This document shows positions 43,294-53,455 of a DNA stretch of 64,000 nucleotides, piece by piece. The first letter of the stretch is position 1; each line of letters begins with the position of its first letter. The notes below the pieces were generated by a model. It made no database searches, had not been told where the DNA came from, and was given only the letters and a program-made list of their open reading frames with translations. Source of the DNA: Alloalcanivorax marinus. GTDB lineage: Bacteria > Pseudomonadota > Gammaproteobacteria > Pseudomonadales > Alcanivoracaceae. The position numbers and the translations under genes were made by a program. The DNA is taken from positions 186,001 to 250,000 of the forward strand of contig NZ_JAEKJB010000006.1 of the NCBI RefSeq assembly GCF_016785095.1, in the 5' to 3' direction.

Positions 43294-44748
43294 GTGAACA
43301 AACTGGAAGACCACTTCGGACGCTGGAAAAACCGCGAAGAGATCGCCGAAGCCATGATCCCCATGATTGGCCGGCTGTATCGGGAGAAGAATGTGACCAC
43401 CCAGGTCTACAGTCGCTCCCTGGTCAACAAATCCGTGATCCAGATCCTCAAGGATCACCGGTTCGTCAAGCAAATCGAGGCGAGCCTCTCCGAAAGCGGC
43501 CTGTCCGTGGTCGATTCCTTCCCGATCCTTCAGGAAGTGTCCAAGCTGGACATCGGCCCGAGCCGCATCGACATCGGCAAGCTGGCGGTGGCCTACAAAA
43601 AGGACGACAAAGGTCTGTCCCTGGAAGAGTTCGTGCGCGGCGAGCTGGCTGAAGCGGTCAACCAGAAGGTCGACCTGCCCGGTCAGCAAGACGTGGTGCT
43701 GTACGGCTTCGGTCGTATCGGCCGCCTGCTGGCCCGCCTGCTGATCGAAAAAACCGGCTCCGGCGACGGCCTGCGGCTGAAGGCCATCGTGGTCCGTGAA
43801 TCCGGCAAGGAAGACCTGCAGAAGCGCGCCAGCCTGCTGCGCCGCGACTCCGTGCACGGCCCGTTCGCCGGCACCATCGCCGTCGATGAGGAAGAAAACG
43901 CCATCATCGCCAACGGCAACTACATCAAGGTGATCTACGCCAACGATCCGTCCAAGGTGGATTACACCCAGTACGGCATCGACAACGCCATCCTGGTGGA
44001 CAACACCGGCAAATGGCGGGACCGCGAAGGCCTCTCCCAGCACCTTCAGTGCGCCGGCGTGGAGCGCGTGATCCTGACCGCTCCCGGCAAGGGCGACCTG
44101 AAGAACATCGTGCCCGGCGTCAACCACGACATGGTGGAAGACTCCGACACCATTCTGTCGCTGGCCAGCTGCACCACCAACGCCATCGTGCCGCCGCTGA
44201 AGGCGCTGAACGACAAGTTCGGCATCGAAGTGGGCCACGTGGAAACCGTGCACTCCTACACCAACGACCAGAACCTGCTGGATAACTTCCACAAGGGCCC
44301 GCGCCGTGGCCGCGCCGCGCCGTTGAACATGGTTCTGACCGAGACCGGTGCCGCCACCGCCGCCGCCAAGGCGCTGCCTGATCTGGCCGGCAAGCTCACC
44401 GGCAACTCCATCCGGGTACCGACTCCGGACGTGTCCATGGCGATCCTGAATCTGACCCTGGGCAAGGAAACCACGCTCGAAGAGCTGAATGAATACCTGC
44501 GCTGGGTGAGCCTGCACTCGCCGTTGCAGCGTCAGATTGACTTCATCAGCAGCCCGGACGCGGTCTCCACCGACTTCGTCGGTTCCCGTCACGCCGCCGT
44601 CATCGACGCCGAGGCCACCATTGTCAACAATGGCCGCCACTGTGTGCTGTACGTGTGGTACGACAACGAATTCGGGTACAGCTGCCAGGTGGTGCGCCTC
44701 CTGCAACTGTTGTCCGGCGTGGAATATCCGCGCTACCCGAAAGACTGA
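43294..44748 (+). CDS. gap: Glyceraldehyde-3-phosphate dehydrogenase, long form
   Basis: 484 residues, about 150 longer than classical GapA because of an N-terminal extension (MNKLEDHFGRWKNREEIAEAM to about residue 125). The NAD fold VVLYGFGRIGRLLARLL and the catalytic SLASCTTNAIVP Cys are intact, as is the C-terminal VWYDNEFGYSCQVVRL. The same long form lies beside mfd in P. aeruginosa (PA3001). It may serve gluconeogenesis or the phosphorylating direction; sequence does not decide. GTG start with a GAGAGG site upstream; followed by a strong terminator. Confidence 0.93.
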   Translation: MNKLEDHFGRWKNREEIAEAMIPMIGRLYREKNVTTQVYSRSLVNKSVIQILKDHRFVKQIEASLSESGLSVVDSFPILQEVSKLDIGPSRIDIGKLAVAYKKDDKGLSLEEFVRGELAEAVNQKVDLPGQQDVVLYGFGRIGRLLARLLIEKTGSGDGLRLKAIVVRESGKEDLQKRASLLRRDSVHGPFAGTIAVDEEENAIIANGNYIKVIYANDPSKVDYTQYGIDNAILVDNTGKWRDREGLSQHLQCAGVERVILTAPGKGDLKNIVPGVNHDMVEDSDTILSLASCTTNAIVPPLKALNDKFGIEVGHVETVHSYTNDQNLLDNFHKGPRRGRAAPLNMVLTETGAATAAAKALPDLAGKLTGNSIRVPTPDVSMAILNLTLGKETTLEELNEYLRWVSLHSPLQRQIDFISSPDAVSTDFVGSRHAAVIDAEATIVNNGRHCVLYVWYDNEFGYSCQVVRLLQLLSGVEYPRYPKD

Positions 44749-44759
44749 CCGGTCACGGA

Positions 44760-44783
44760 AAAGCCCGCGTAAGCGGGCTTTTT
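44760..44783 (+). terminator. Rho-independent terminator of gap
   Basis: AAAGCCCGC (44760-44768) pairs with GCGGGCTTT (44773-44781) around GTAA, followed by TTTCTT. It begins 12 bp after the gap stop. Confidence 0.93.
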
Positions 44784-44886
44784 CTTGAGAGTATCGCCCA
44801 TGGCGTTCCCCTTGCCGGGCCTCGCCGTGGACAATTTTCAGGGAATACCCACAAGGTCAATCCTGGCATCCGGACCGCACGGTCAT

Positions 44887-45066
44887 TATAATGTCGCGCG
44901 CCGGCCCAGGCCGGCTTCTCCGGAGCTGGGTGCCCGGTACCTCCCGAACGGGTGTTCCTGACGCTTTCTACCGGTTTTCGCGCGCCTTCCCGCCTCCACC
45001 GCGACTCAGCGGTCCCCGGGGAATGCGCCGCTCGACTTCAGCAACACGCAACGTGGGCGAGACACT
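44887..45066 (+). promoter_or_regulatory. Candidate nqr promoter and GC-rich leader
   Basis: A perfect TATAAT at 44887-44892 is the best -10 in the gap; the -35 is poor (TGGCAT, 17 bp upstream). The inferred leader of about 165 nt has GCCGG/CCGGC arms at 44900-44916 and CCCG-AAC-CGGG at 44943-44952, and no upstream gene. The pairing suggests a structured leader, not identified with a known riboswitch here. Confidence 0.4.
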
Positions 45067-46413
45067 ATGATCAAAATCAAGAAGGGGCTTGACCTGCCCA
45101 TCGCTGGCGCGCCGCGTCAGACGATCGAGGAGGGTCATCAGGTCCGTTCTGTCGCCGTGCTCGGCGGCGACTACGTGGGGATGAAACCGACCATGGAGGT
45201 CCGCGAAGGCGACACGGTCAAGAAGGGCCAGCTGCTCTTCACGGACAAAAAGACCGACGGTGTGAAATACACCGCGCCCGCCGGCGGCAAGGTGACGGCC
45301 GTGAATCGCGGCCACAAACGCGTCCTCCAGTCCGTGGTGATCGAAATCGCCGATCAGGAAGAGGAAGTCACCTTCACCGCCCACGACCCCGCGTCCCTGG
45401 CGTCCCTGGATCGGGAAGCCGTGCAGTCGCAACTGGTCGACTCCGGCGAGTGGACCCTGCTGCGCACTCGCCCCTACGGCAAGGTGCCGGCACCGGGCAG
45501 CACCCCCAACTCCATCTTCGTGACCGCCATCGACACCAACCCCCTGGCCCAGGACCCGGCGGTGGTGATCAAGGAAAACGAAGACGCTTTCCGCCACGGT
45601 CTCACCGTTCTCACCCGCCTCACCGACGGTCCGGTATGGGTGTGCAAGGCGGCCGGCGGCAACCTGCCGTCCTTCGCCGAAGGCCAGGTCCGTGAGGAAA
45701 CCTTCGGTGGTAAGCATCCGGCGGGCAACGCCGGCACCCATATCCATCATCTGGATCCGGTAGGCCCGCAAAAAACCGTCTGGAGCCTCGGCTACCAGGA
45801 CGTGATCGCCATTGGCAAGCTGTTCACCGAAGGCCGCCTCGCCACCGACCGCGTGGTCGCCCTGACCGGCCCGCAGGTGAAGACGCCGCGCCTGCTGCGC
45901 ACCCGCGTCGGCGCCAGCCTGGAAGACTTCACCCGAGGTGAACTCAAGGAAGGCGACAACCGCTTGATTGGCGGTTCCGTGTTCAACGGCCACCATGCCC
46001 GTGGCCCGATGATGTTCCTCAGCCGCGTCAGCAACCAGGTGACGGTGCTGCGTGAAGGCCGCGACCGCGAACTGCTGGGCTATATCTCCCCCGGCATGAA
46101 CCGCTTCTCGGTGATGAACATCTACCTGTCCAAGCTGATGCCCGGCAAGCGCTTCAACCTCACCACCACCACCAATGGCAGCGAGCGCGCCATGGTGCCG
46201 ATCGGTGCCTACGAGCAGGTCATGCCGCTGGACATCCTGCCCACCCAGTTGCTGCGTTCCCTGATCGTCGGCGACACCGACAGTTCCGTGGCGCTGGGCG
46301 CCCTGGAGCTGGTGGAAGAGGACCTGGCCCTGTGCACCTATGTGTGCCCCGGCAAGTACGAATACGGGCCGATCCTGCGCGACAACCTGACCACGATCGA
46401 GGCGGAGAGCTGA
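45067..46413 (+). CDS. nqrA: Na+-translocating NADH:quinone reductase subunit A
   Basis: Peripheral quinone-binding-associated subunit of the respiratory sodium pump. 448 residues, full length: [41 protein letters not shown] (barrel-sandwich domain) and the C-terminal [10 protein letters not shown] are typical. First of a six-gene operon. A TGAGATG junction joins it to nqrB. Confidence 0.97.
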   Translation: MIKIKKGLDLPIAGAPRQTIEEGHQVRSVAVLGGDYVGMKPTMEVREGDTVKKGQLLFTDKKTDGVKYTAPAGGKVTAVNRGHKRVLQSVVIEIADQEEEVTFTAHDPASLASLDREAVQSQLVDSGEWTLLRTRPYGKVPAPGSTPNSIFVTAIDTNPLAQDPAVVIKENEDAFRHGLTVLTRLTDGPVWVCKAAGGNLPSFAEGQVREETFGGKHPAGNAGTHIHHLDPVGPQKTVWSLGYQDVIAIGKLFTEGRLATDRVVALTGPQVKTPRLLRTRVGASLEDFTRGELKEGDNRLIGGSVFNGHHARGPMMFLSRVSNQVTVLREGRDRELLGYISPGMNRFSVMNIYLSKLMPGKRFNLTTTTNGSERAMVPIGAYEQVMPLDILPTQLLRSLIVGDTDSSVALGALELVEEDLALCTYVCPGKYEYGPILRDNLTTIEAES

Positions 46414-46414
46414 G

Positions 46415-47674
46415 ATGGGCCTGAGAAACTACATCGACGACAAAATCGCGCCTCACTTCCACGAGGGCGGCAAGCTCGAGAAGTACTACGTCTTCTTCGA
46501 GATGTTCGACACCATGCTGTACAGCCCGGATTCGGTGACCCGGTCCGCGGCCCACGTGCGCGACGGCATTGACCTCAAGCGCATCATGATGACGGTCTGG
46601 TTCGCCACTTTCCCGGCGATCCTGTTCGGTCTGTACAACACCGGCTACCAGGCCAACCTGCAGATCACCGAGTTCGGTTACGACGCCATCCCCGGCTGGC
46701 GCGCGGACCTGGTGATGGCGCTCACCGGCTTCGACTACCAGAGTTTCTGGGCCAATCTGTTGCACGGCCTGGTTTACTACGTGCCGATCCTGATCGCCGT
46801 CTACCTGACCGGTTTCTTCTGGGAGGCGCTGTTCGCCTGGAAGCGCGGCCATGAAGTGAACGAGGGCTTCTTCGTCACCGGTATCCTGTTCACCCTGATC
46901 CTGCCGCCGTCGATTCCGCTCTGGCAGGTGGTGCTGGGGGTTTCCTTTGGCATCGTGATCGGCAAGGAAGTGTTCGGCGGCACCGGCAAGAACTTCCTCA
47001 ACCCGGCACTGGTCGGTCGTGCCTTCCTGTACTTCGCCTACCCGGCGCAAATGTCCGGCGACGCCGTGTGGACCGCCGTGGACAACTTCTCCGGCGCCAC
47101 CCCCCTGGGGCTGGCGGCCAACGGTGATCTGAACTTCGCCGCCGGCCTGTCCGAGAACGCCCTGGCCGCCGGCGCCAACGGCGCCACCCAGAGCCTGGCC
47201 TGGATGGATACCTTCCTGGGCGGCATCCAGGGCTGCATCGGCGAAACCTCGGTGATCGCCATCGGCCTGGGCGCGGCCTTCCTGCTGCTCACCAAGATCG
47301 CCTCCTGGCGCATCATGCTCGGCGTGCTGATCGGCCTGGTGGCCATGAGCGGCCTGTTCAACGCCATCGGCAGCGACTCCAACCCGATGTTCGCCATGCC
47401 CTGGTACTGGCACCTGACCGTGGGCGGCCTGGCGTTCGGCCTGGTGTTCATGGCCACCGACCCGGTGTCCGCGGCCATGACCAATACCGGCAAGCTGATT
47501 TTCGGCGCGCTGATCGGCGTCATGACGGTACTGATCCGGGTGGTCAACCCGGCCTTCCCGGAAGGCATCATGCTGGCCATCCTGTTCGGTAACCTGTGCG
47601 CGCCCCTGATTGACTACTTCGTGACTCAGGCGAACATCCGTCGTCGCCTGCGTCGGACCGGTGGAGCGGTGTAA
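46415..47674 (+). CDS. nqrB: Na+-NQR subunit B
   Basis: Membrane subunit carrying covalent FMN and riboflavin and central to Na+ transport. 419 residues with about ten hydrophobic segments. The FMN-acceptor threonine is in DNFSGATPLG at about residue 229. It starts one base after the nqrA stop region and overlaps nqrC by one base (TAATG). It needs the ApbE encoded downstream for flavinylation. Confidence 0.97.
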   Translation: MGLRNYIDDKIAPHFHEGGKLEKYYVFFEMFDTMLYSPDSVTRSAAHVRDGIDLKRIMMTVWFATFPAILFGLYNTGYQANLQITEFGYDAIPGWRADLVMALTGFDYQSFWANLLHGLVYYVPILIAVYLTGFFWEALFAWKRGHEVNEGFFVTGILFTLILPPSIPLWQVVLGVSFGIVIGKEVFGGTGKNFLNPALVGRAFLYFAYPAQMSGDAVWTAVDNFSGATPLGLAANGDLNFAAGLSENALAAGANGATQSLAWMDTFLGGIQGCIGETSVIAIGLGAAFLLLTKIASWRIMLGVLIGLVAMSGLFNAIGSDSNPMFAMPWYWHLTVGGLAFGLVFMATDPVSAAMTNTGKLIFGALIGVMTVLIRVVNPAFPEGIMLAILFGNLCAPLIDYFVTQANIRRRLRRTGGAV

Positions 47675-48486
47675 TGGCTGGAAACAAAGAGAGCGTAGCA
47701 AAAACCCTCACGGTCGCGTTTCTGGTGTGTCTGGTGTGCGCGGTGGTGGTGTCCACCGCCGCCGTGACCCTGCGCCCCGTGCAGCAGAAGAACCAGACCC
47801 TGGACCGCCGCGTCAACATCCTCCAGGCCGCCGGCCTCTACCAGCCCGGCATGGACGTGGAGGCGGCCTTCAAGACCATTGAACGTCGCTTCGTCGATCT
47901 GGACACTGGGGAGTACGTCGACAAGCCGGACTCCTACGACCAGCTCAAGGCCTCCAAGGACCCGCAGCAGAGCGAGGCGCTCAGTGGCGAGGAGGACATC
48001 GCCAGCATCAAGCGCCAGGCGGACGTGGCCGAGGTATTCCTGGCCCGCGACGACAACGGTGATCTCAGCCGCATCATCCTGCCGGTGCGCGGCTACGGCC
48101 TGTGGTCCACCCTGTACGGTTTCATGGCACTGGAACCGGACGCCAAGACCATCGCCGGCCTGGGCTTCTACCAGCACGGTGAAACCCCGGGCCTGGGCGG
48201 CGAGGTGGACAATCCCAAGTGGAAGGCACTCTGGGAAGGCAAGAAGATTTACGACGAAGACGGCGACGTGGCCATCCAGGTGATCAAGGGCACCGTCGAC
48301 AGCAACACGCCCAACGCGGACAACAAGGTGGACGGCCTGGCCGGCGCCACCCTGACCAGCAAGGGCGTGAGTCATTTGGTGCGGTTCTGGGTCGGTGAAA
48401 AAGGCTTTGGCCCCTATCTGGAACGCATGCGCAACGGCGAGGCCGATAACGGCTCCAACGCCGGCGACACTGGAGGAGAGGCGTAA
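47674..48486 (+). CDS. nqrC: Na+-NQR subunit C
   Basis: Subunit with one N-terminal transmembrane helix ([21 protein letters not shown]) and a periplasmic FMN-binding domain. The flavinylation motif [12 protein letters not shown] is at about residues 220-231. 270 residues. Overlaps the nqrD start by one base. Confidence 0.97.
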   Translation: MAGNKESVAKTLTVAFLVCLVCAVVVSTAAVTLRPVQQKNQTLDRRVNILQAAGLYQPGMDVEAAFKTIERRFVDLDTGEYVDKPDSYDQLKASKDPQQSEALSGEEDIASIKRQADVAEVFLARDDNGDLSRIILPVRGYGLWSTLYGFMALEPDAKTIAGLGFYQHGETPGLGGEVDNPKWKALWEGKKIYDEDGDVAIQVIKGTVDSNTPNADNKVDGLAGATLTSKGVSHLVRFWVGEKGFGPYLERMRNGEADNGSNAGDTGGEA

Positions 48487-49151
48487 TGGCGGAGAAGACC
48501 AAGGACCTGTTGTTCGGTCCCATTTTCGACAACAACCCCATCGCGCTGCAGATCCTGGGTATCTGCTCCGCGCTGGCTGTCACCAGTAACCTGAGCACCA
48601 CGGTGACCATGTGCATCGCGCTGACCATGGTGACCGCGTTCTCGAACTTTTTCGTGAGCACGGTGCGTAACGTGATCCCGTCGAGCATCCGCATCATCGT
48701 ACAGATGACCATCATCGCCTCCCTGGTGATCGTGGTGGATCAGTTCCTGAAGGCCTACGCCTACAGCATCTCCAAGCAGCTTTCGGTGTTCGTCGGCCTG
48801 ATCATCACCAACTGCATCGTGATGGGTCGCGCCGAAGCCTTCGCCATGAAGAACGCTCCGGTTCCGTCCTTCATGGACGGCATCGGCAACGGCCTGGGCT
48901 ACTCCGTGCTGCTGCTTACCCTGGGCTTCGTGCGCGAGCTGTTCGGCGCCGGCAGCCTGTTCGGCATGCAGGTGCTGCCGAGCACCGCCGACGGCGGCTG
49001 GTACCAGACCAACGGCCTGCTGCTGCTGCCGCCCAGCGCCTTCTTCCTGATCGGCTGCTTTATCTGGGCGGTACGTACCTGGAAGCCGGAGCAGGTGGAG
49101 AAGGACGAGTTCAAGATGAAGCCGCACACCCGCGTCAGCGACGCGTTTTAA
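48486..49151 (+). CDS. nqrD: Na+-NQR subunit D
   Basis: Integral membrane subunit, 221 residues with six hydrophobic segments. [27 protein letters not shown] is the conserved start, with a membrane cysteine that, with NqrE, holds the intramembrane iron centre. A 25-bp gap with GGGGAG separates it from nqrE. Confidence 0.96.
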   Translation: MAEKTKDLLFGPIFDNNPIALQILGICSALAVTSNLSTTVTMCIALTMVTAFSNFFVSTVRNVIPSSIRIIVQMTIIASLVIVVDQFLKAYAYSISKQLSVFVGLIITNCIVMGRAEAFAMKNAPVPSFMDGIGNGLGYSVLLLTLGFVRELFGAGSLFGMQVLPSTADGGWYQTNGLLLLPPSAFFLIGCFIWAVRTWKPEQVEKDEFKMKPHTRVSDAF

Positions 49152-49176
49152 CGGCGTGGAACAGGGGAGTTAACCA

Positions 49177-49797
<621 letters not shown>

Positions 49798-49818
49798 GGG
49801 TAAGGGGAGAGCCAGAAC

Positions 49819-51048
49819 ATGAGTTTTGAAATCATTCTCGGCGTGGTCATGTTCACCGCCATCGTGCTCGCGCTGGTGGCGGTGATTCTCGCCGCCCGCT
49901 CGCGGCTGGTGATCAGCGGCGACGTCCACATCGACATCAACGGCGACCAGGAAAAGAGCATCGACGCGCCCGCTGGCGGCAAGCTGCTCGGCACCCTGGC
50001 CGATCAGGGTATCTTCCTGTCCTCCGCCTGTGGCGGCGGCGGTACCTGCGCGCAGTGCAAATGCCAGGTGCTCGACGGTGGCGGTGACATTCTGCCCACC
50101 GAGGAAGGCCACTTCACCAAGGGCGAAATCCGCGACGGCTGGCGTCTGAGCTGTCAGGTCAACGTCAAGCAGGACATGAAGATCAAGGTGCCCGAGGAAT
50201 TCTTCGGCGTGAAGAAATGGGAATGCGAAGTCGTTTCCAACCCCAACGTGGCCACCTTCATCAAAGAACTGACCCTGAAGCTGCCGGAAGGCGAGGAAGT
50301 GGACTTCCGCGCCGGCGGTTACGTGCAGCTCGAAGCGCCGCCCTACGACATCGATTTCTCGAACTTCGATATCGATGAAGAGTTCCGCGGTGACTGGGAG
50401 CACTTCAAGTTCTTCGACCTCAAGGCCAAGAACAACGAAACCGTGGTGCGCGCCTACTCCATGGCCAACTACCCGGAAGAGAAGGGCATCCTCAAGTTCA
50501 ACATCCGGATCGCCACGCCGCCCCCGGGCGCCAAGGACATTCCGCCGGGCCTGATGAGCTCCTTCGTGTTCAACCTGAAGCCGGGCGACAAGATCACCGT
50601 GTTCGGTCCCTTCGGTGAGTTCTTCGCCAAGGACACCGACGCCGAGATGGTGTTCATCGGCGGTGGCGCCGGCATGGCCCCCATGCGCAGCCACATCTTC
50701 GACCAGCTCAAGCGTCTCAATTCCAAGCGCAAGATCAGCTTCTGGTACGGCGCGCGGAGCTGGCGCGAGACCTTCTACAACGAAGAGTACGATCAGCTCG
50801 CCGAAGAGAACGACAACTTCGAGTGGCACCTGGCCCTGTCCGATCCGCAACCGGAGGACAACTGGGAAGGCCCCACCGGCTTCATCCACAACGTGGTCTA
50901 CGAAATGTACCTCAAGGACCACCCGGCACCGGAAGACTGCGAGTACTACATGTGCGGCCCGCCGATGATGAACGCCTCCGTGATCAAGATGCTCGAGGAT
51001 CTGGGCGTCGAGCCGGAAAACATCATGCTCGACGACTTCGGGGGCTGA
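49819..51048 (+). CDS. nqrF: Na+-NQR subunit F (NADH-binding, FAD and 2Fe-2S)
   Basis: NADH entry subunit, 409 residues. An N-terminal membrane helix ([21 protein letters not shown]) is followed by a ferredoxin domain whose cysteines are in [17 protein letters not shown] and LSCQV, an FAD domain (RAYSMANYP) and an NAD domain ([17 protein letters not shown]). A REPIN lies between its stop and apbE. Confidence 0.97.
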   Translation: MSFEIILGVVMFTAIVLALVAVILAARSRLVISGDVHIDINGDQEKSIDAPAGGKLLGTLADQGIFLSSACGGGGTCAQCKCQVLDGGGDILPTEEGHFTKGEIRDGWRLSCQVNVKQDMKIKVPEEFFGVKKWECEVVSNPNVATFIKELTLKLPEGEEVDFRAGGYVQLEAPPYDIDFSNFDIDEEFRGDWEHFKFFDLKAKNNETVVRAYSMANYPEEKGILKFNIRIATPPPGAKDIPPGLMSSFVFNLKPGDKITVFGPFGEFFAKDTDAEMVFIGGGAGMAPMRSHIFDQLKRLNSKRKISFWYGARSWRETFYNEEYDQLAEENDNFEWHLALSDPQPEDNWEGPTGFIHNVVYEMYLKDHPAPEDCEYYMCGPPMMNASVIKMLEDLGVEPENIMLDDFGG

Positions 51049-51061
51049 TTAAGCCTCGGGT

Positions 51062-51136
51062 ATCGCGACTGAAGTCGCTCCTACGCCCATCTCGTGCCGT
51101 AGGAGCGACCGGGCGGCGCACCGCTTCAGTCGCGAT
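51062..51136. repeat. REPIN of mixed type inside the nqr cluster
   Basis: The left arm 51062-51084 is the short REP type (core GCGACTGAAGTCGC) and the right arm 51099-51136 is the long type with the GGGCGGCGCACCGC insertion. It lies between nqrF and apbE. Confidence 0.9.
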
Positions 51137-51209
51137 CCGGGGTCGCCCCGCGCCCCGACGATGGCCTCGCCGCTCCTCGGCATCCCCCAACCCGCGAATC
51201 GGCAGCCCC

Positions 51210-52238
51210 ATGCGAATCCCTCTCTTCCGCCTGTTCCCGCTCCTCGCCCTCCTGGCGCTCCTCGCCGCCTGCGACGACACCAGCGACCGCCTTTCCGCGC
51301 TCAACGGGCCCACCATGGGCACCACCTGGTCGGTGAAATTCACCGGCACCCCCGGCGGTGGCGTTCCGGCCCTGCGCAAGGACATCGAATCGGCCCTGGA
51401 GCAGGTCAACGCGGACATGAGCACCTACCGTGAAGACGCCACCATCAGCCGTTTCAACCGCGCCGACGCCGGTCGGGCGGTGACCGTCTCCAAGGATTTC
51501 GCCAAGGTGCTCAAGGAAGCCCTGTCGATCTCCCGGGATACCGACGGCGCCTACGACGTCACCGTCGGGCCGCTGGTCAACCTGTGGGGCTTCGGCCCCG
51601 ACCCGGAACGGTTCGAGCCGCCGCCGGAGGCGGACATCGAGGCGGCCCGGGCCCGGGTTGGCTGGGACAAGCTCAAGCTCAACGGCGACCAACTGGCGCA
51701 ACCCGGCGGCGTCTATCTGGATCTGTCGTCCATCGCCAAGGGCTTCGCCGTGGACAAAGTGGCGGAAGTGCTGGAAAGCGCCGGCATCAAGAACTATCTG
51801 GTGGAGATCGGCGGCGAACTCCGCGCCGGCGGTCACAAGCCCTATGGTCAGCCCTGGCGCGTCGCCGTGGAGCGACCGATCGCCGGCGTCCGGGAAATGG
51901 AGAAGGTGATCGCCCTCGAAAACCTGGCCATCGCCACCAGCGGTGATTACCGCAACTTCTTCGAGGACGACGGCACCCTGTATTCCCACACCATCGATCC
52001 GCGCACCGGCTACCCGGTGGGCCATCAACTGGGCTCGGTCACCGTGTTACACTCCAGTTGCATGGTGGCGGATGGTTTGGCCACCGCGCTCACCGTGCTG
52101 GGGCCCGAAAAAGGGCGGGCGTTCGCCGAAGCCCGCGAACTGCCGGTCTTGTTCATTGTCCGAACCAAGGACGGCCCCGAGGAAATCATGACCCCCGCCT
52201 TCCGGGCCCTCCTGGAAGCCGAGGAAGGAGGAAACTGA
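51210..52238 (+). CDS. apbE: FAD:protein FMN transferase ApbE
   Basis: Periplasmic lipoprotein that attaches FMN to threonines of NqrB and NqrC. 342 residues with a lipobox (LLALLALLAACDD; Cys at about 20), PTMGTTWSVKFTG, and the FAD site VYLDLSSIAKGFAVDKVAE plus the IDPRTGYPV motif. The link to Nqr maturation is established for this family. ATG 51210 fits the signal peptide. The nqrM gene follows after 1 bp. Confidence 0.95.
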   Translation: MRIPLFRLFPLLALLALLAACDDTSDRLSALNGPTMGTTWSVKFTGTPGGGVPALRKDIESALEQVNADMSTYREDATISRFNRADAGRAVTVSKDFAKVLKEALSISRDTDGAYDVTVGPLVNLWGFGPDPERFEPPPEADIEAARARVGWDKLKLNGDQLAQPGGVYLDLSSIAKGFAVDKVAEVLESAGIKNYLVEIGGELRAGGHKPYGQPWRVAVERPIAGVREMEKVIALENLAIATSGDYRNFFEDDGTLYSHTIDPRTGYPVGHQLGSVTVLHSSCMVADGLATALTVLGPEKGRAFAEARELPVLFIVRTKDGPEEIMTPAFRALLEAEEGGN

Positions 52239-52239
52239 A

Positions 52240-52476
52240 ATGCTCGCCACCGTACTCGCCAGCTTTGTGATCGTGGCCCTGCTGTTCGCCGGCATGGCCA
52301 TCGGCGTGATTCTCTCCAACAAGCCCGTCAAAGGCTCCTGCGGCGGCCTCGCCGCCCTCGGCATGAAGGACGGCTGCGAAATCTGCGGCGGCGACAAGGA
52401 CGCCTGCGAGGAGAACACCCGCCAGGTCAACGCCCAACGCGCCGCCGAACTTGGCCGCGACGTCCTCAAAACCTGA
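52240..52476 (+). CDS. nqrM: Na+-NQR maturation factor NqrM
   Basis: A 78-residue DUF539 protein with one transmembrane helix (VLASFVIVALLFAGMAIGVIL) and conserved cysteines GSCGGLAALG and CEICGGDKDAC. In Vibrio it is needed to insert the iron of the NqrD/E centre. It starts right after apbE and closes the nqr gene set. Confidence 0.93.
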   Translation: MLATVLASFVIVALLFAGMAIGVILSNKPVKGSCGGLAALGMKDGCEICGGDKDACEENTRQVNAQRAAELGRDVLKT

Positions 52477-52517
52477 ACCGGCACCGCGGCCGGCGGCTCG
52501 TGCCGTCCGCCGCGTTG

Positions 52518-52584
52518 ATCGCGACTGAAGCCGCTCCTACAAAACCTTGCCAATAGCCACTGTAGGAGCGACTTCAGTCGCGAT
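52518..52584. repeat. REPIN upstream of the RAYT gene end
   Basis: Short REPs at 52518-52540 and 52562-52584 enclose the spacer AAAACCTTGCCAATAGCCACT. The same spacer recurs in the REPINs at 53300-53366 and 55826-55922. Confidence 0.92.
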
Positions 52585-52641
52585 CAGCGCCATCCGCCAC
52601 CACCACGCCCGACCCGGGCCCCATCGCGCCGACGCCACGCG

Positions 52642-52679
52642 ATAGGCGCAACCGGGCGGCGCTCCGCTTCAGTCGCGAT
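52642..52679. repeat. Solitary long-type REP
   Basis: A single right-oriented long REP with decayed outer end (ATAGGCGCAACCGGGCGGCG) and intact CCGCTTCAGTCGCGAT. It parallels the element at 53418-53455. Confidence 0.8.
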
Positions 52680-52706
52680 TCCACTCCTATCCGCCATACC
52701 CCATAC

Positions 52707-53183
52707 CTACCCACCCCAGTCCCAATTCGCCTCCGTATCCGCCTGCAGCCAAACCGTGTCCCACAACGGGTAAGCGCCAATCCGGTCCACCAACCCGGCC
52801 CGCAGGGGGTTGGCGACAATGTAACGGGCGTAGGCTTTCAATTGCCGCTCATCCCGAAGCGCCTGATCATGGAAGCCGGCCTGCCAGGTCAACGCTGGTA
52901 CCGCCCGGCTGCTGGCGCCTTTCAGCGTCTGCACGGTTCGTGACAGTGACGCGGCCCGCAGCCGGAACATCCAGTGAAGGTGATCGGGCATGATTACGTA
53001 AGCGAGGGTCTCCGCGTCGCCGCTTCGATGGTGGTGCTGAAGCTGTCGCACCAGCGTTCGCCCCGCGAACAGATCGCTGAACACAGGCGCGCGGCGCCGG
53101 GTCACGGTGGTGATCAGATAAACCTGGTCGGCGAGGGAGATCCGTCCGGTCCTGAGCGCGTGTTGTCGTGGTGGTGTTTTCAT
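52707..53183 (-). CDS. RAYT: REP-associated tyrosine transposase
   Basis: A Y1 HUH-type single-strand DNA transposase-like protein, 158 residues. The HUH motif is in LAYVIMPDHLHWMF (His-Leu-His) and the catalytic Tyr in YARYIVANPLRAGL. DQVYLITTVTRRRAPVF is the usual N-terminal strand. Such proteins are thought to cut and spread REP/REPIN hairpins in the host genome. ATG 53183 was chosen as GGGA lies just upstream and the motif spacing fits. It is bracketed by REPINs and single REPs on both sides. It is the likely mobiliser of the REP family in this genome. Confidence 0.9.
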   Translation of the reverse strand: MKTPPRQHALRTGRISLADQVYLITTVTRRRAPVFSDLFAGRTLVRQLQHHHRSGDAETLAYVIMPDHLHWMFRLRAASLSRTVQTLKGASSRAVPALTWQAGFHDQALRDERQLKAYARYIVANPLRAGLVDRIGAYPLWDTVWLQADTEANWDWGG

Positions 53184-53299
53184 TTTCCCAATCATGGCGG
53201 CCCGCCGGCGGTGGCGGGATCGGTCAGGTGCCATGGTTGGGGTGAGTGATCGGAAGGTTTTTTTGTCAGCGGAGGCGTACAAGCATTCGGCGAACGCCT

Positions 53300-53366
53300 A
53301 TCGCGACTGAAGTCGCTCCTACAAAACCTTGCCAATAGCCACTGTAGGAGCGACTTCAGTCGCGAT
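53300..53366. repeat. REPIN on the other side of the RAYT gene
   Basis: Short REPs at 53300-53322 and 53344-53366 with the same spacer as the REPIN at 52518-52584. The two REPINs are in direct orientation around the gene. Confidence 0.92.
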
Positions 53367-53417
53367 AACGGCCATGCGCCGCAACCACGCCCAATCCGGC
53401 TACCATCCAGCCACACG

Positions 53418-53455
53418 GTAGGCGCAACCGGGCGGGGCTCCGCTTCAGTCGCGAT
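53418..53455. repeat. Solitary long-type REP overlapping a gene end
   Basis: GTAGGCGCAACCGGGCGGGG and CTCCGCTTCAGTCGCGAT. The TCA at 53445-53447 (TGA on the minus strand) is the stop codon of the GNAT-C39 gene. Confidence 0.85.

Noticed and set aside
42187..44706. Minus-strand frame opposite tesB and gap
   Set aside because: It crosses two real plus-strand genes and the foldback element without any domain.
46220..47701. Minus-strand frame opposite nqrB
   Set aside because: Complement of nqrA/nqrB; composition dominated by His, Gly and Gln as typical of antisense high-GC frames.
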